This document shows positions 38,309 to 38,375 of a DNA stretch of 38,375 nucleotides, in pieces; within the stretch, counting starts at the first letter, position 1; each line of letters begins with the position of its first letter. The notes under the pieces are model-generated. The model was not told the DNA's origin. It saw only the letters and a program-made list of their open reading frames with translations, and ran no database searches. The position numbers were made by a program, and so were the translations under genes. Source of the DNA: Bacteroidales bacterium (GTDB lineage: Bacteria > Bacteroidota > Bacteroidia > Bacteroidales > UBA932); the NCBI GenBank assembly GCA_017527625.1, contig JAFXPV010000116.1:1-38375 (forward strand), read 5' to 3'.

Positions 38309-38375
38309 TTCAGCAATTCATAGAAGACCGGCTGATAATCGTCCGGCAGCAGTTCGGGATGAAAGATGTGTATGA
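38305..38375 (-). CDS. C-terminal end of an ABC substrate-binding protein (partial)
   Basis: Only the last 22 residues are in the window: IHIFHPELLPDDYQPVFYEL, then LK and a TGA that overlaps the permease ATG. The ending, with a Pro and an amphipathic last helix, and the position before a FecCD permease point to a BtuF/FepB-type binding protein. The gene begins beyond the right edge. Confidence 0.7.
   Translation of the reverse strand, partial: IHIFHPELLPDDYQPVFYELLK

Noticed and set aside
1..38375. tRNA or rRNA genes and integrase-type attachment sites
   Set aside because: None was recognised on either strand, so no integrative-element boundary could be supported for the restriction island.

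Overview
The window reads as a chromosomal segment of a Bacteroidota bacterium, most likely a gut-type Bacteroidales. The evidence is the many promoters of the Bacteroidota form (TTTG, about 19-20 bp, then TAnnTTTG), the weak Shine-Dalgarno sites, lipoproteins with a bare Cys lipobox, a TonB receptor, a GH130 lipoprotein, a LytTR regulator with membrane segments, and cobalamin enzymes fused in pairs. Genus cannot be fixed from sequence alone. By eye the first 11 kb is richer in A+T than the cobalamin genes, as expected for an acquired defence island.

Region 1 (1-11267) is a restriction island on the + strand. It holds the end of one hsdS, two complete hsdS genes and a half-length hsdS in tandem, followed by hsdR, an McrB-type GTPase with a large insert, mcrC, and an unrecognised 225-residue protein. 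The hsdS genes share a 25-bp start repeat and an 82-bp central repeat, all in direct orientation. The array therefore looks able to shuffle target-recognition domains by homologous recombination. hsdM must lie to the left, outside the window.

Region 2 (11268-20016) is mixed accessory sequence. It contains a repeat-rich spacer, a Fic protein bracketed by two remnants of one membrane-protein gene, an acyltransferase-3, a flavin-reductase-like protein, a nucleoside-deoxyribosyltransferase-like/DUF4298 fusion and a VapBC-type pair. Next come two hairpins with the same loop, a membrane-bound LytTR regulator with its likely target gene behind direct repeats and a good promoter, and a GH130 lipoprotein.

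Region 3 (20017-31386) makes cobalamin. On the minus strand four consecutive two-domain proteins (CbiH-CbiC, CbiE-CbiT, CbiG-CbiF, CbiJ-CbiD) cover eight corrin-ring activities. They face a convergent cobC (alpha-ribazole phosphatase). Divergently, a YefM/YoeB toxin-antitoxin pair sits 6 bp ahead of pduO-cobQ-cobD-cbiB, genes joined by ATGA overlaps. CbiL, CbiA, CobU, CobS and CobT are not in the window.

Region 4 (31384-38375) is corrinoid/metal transport. It has a 183-bp element with 28-bp inverted ends, a lipoprotein gene, a cobalamin riboswitch ahead of a BtuB-like TonB receptor and a CbiK-type chelatase carrying a lipoprotein signal, a terminator, and a convergent ABC importer (ATPase, permease, and the tail of a binding protein). 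The riboswitch ties the receptor and the exported chelatase to corrinoid status. The transporter would finish uptake across the inner membrane.
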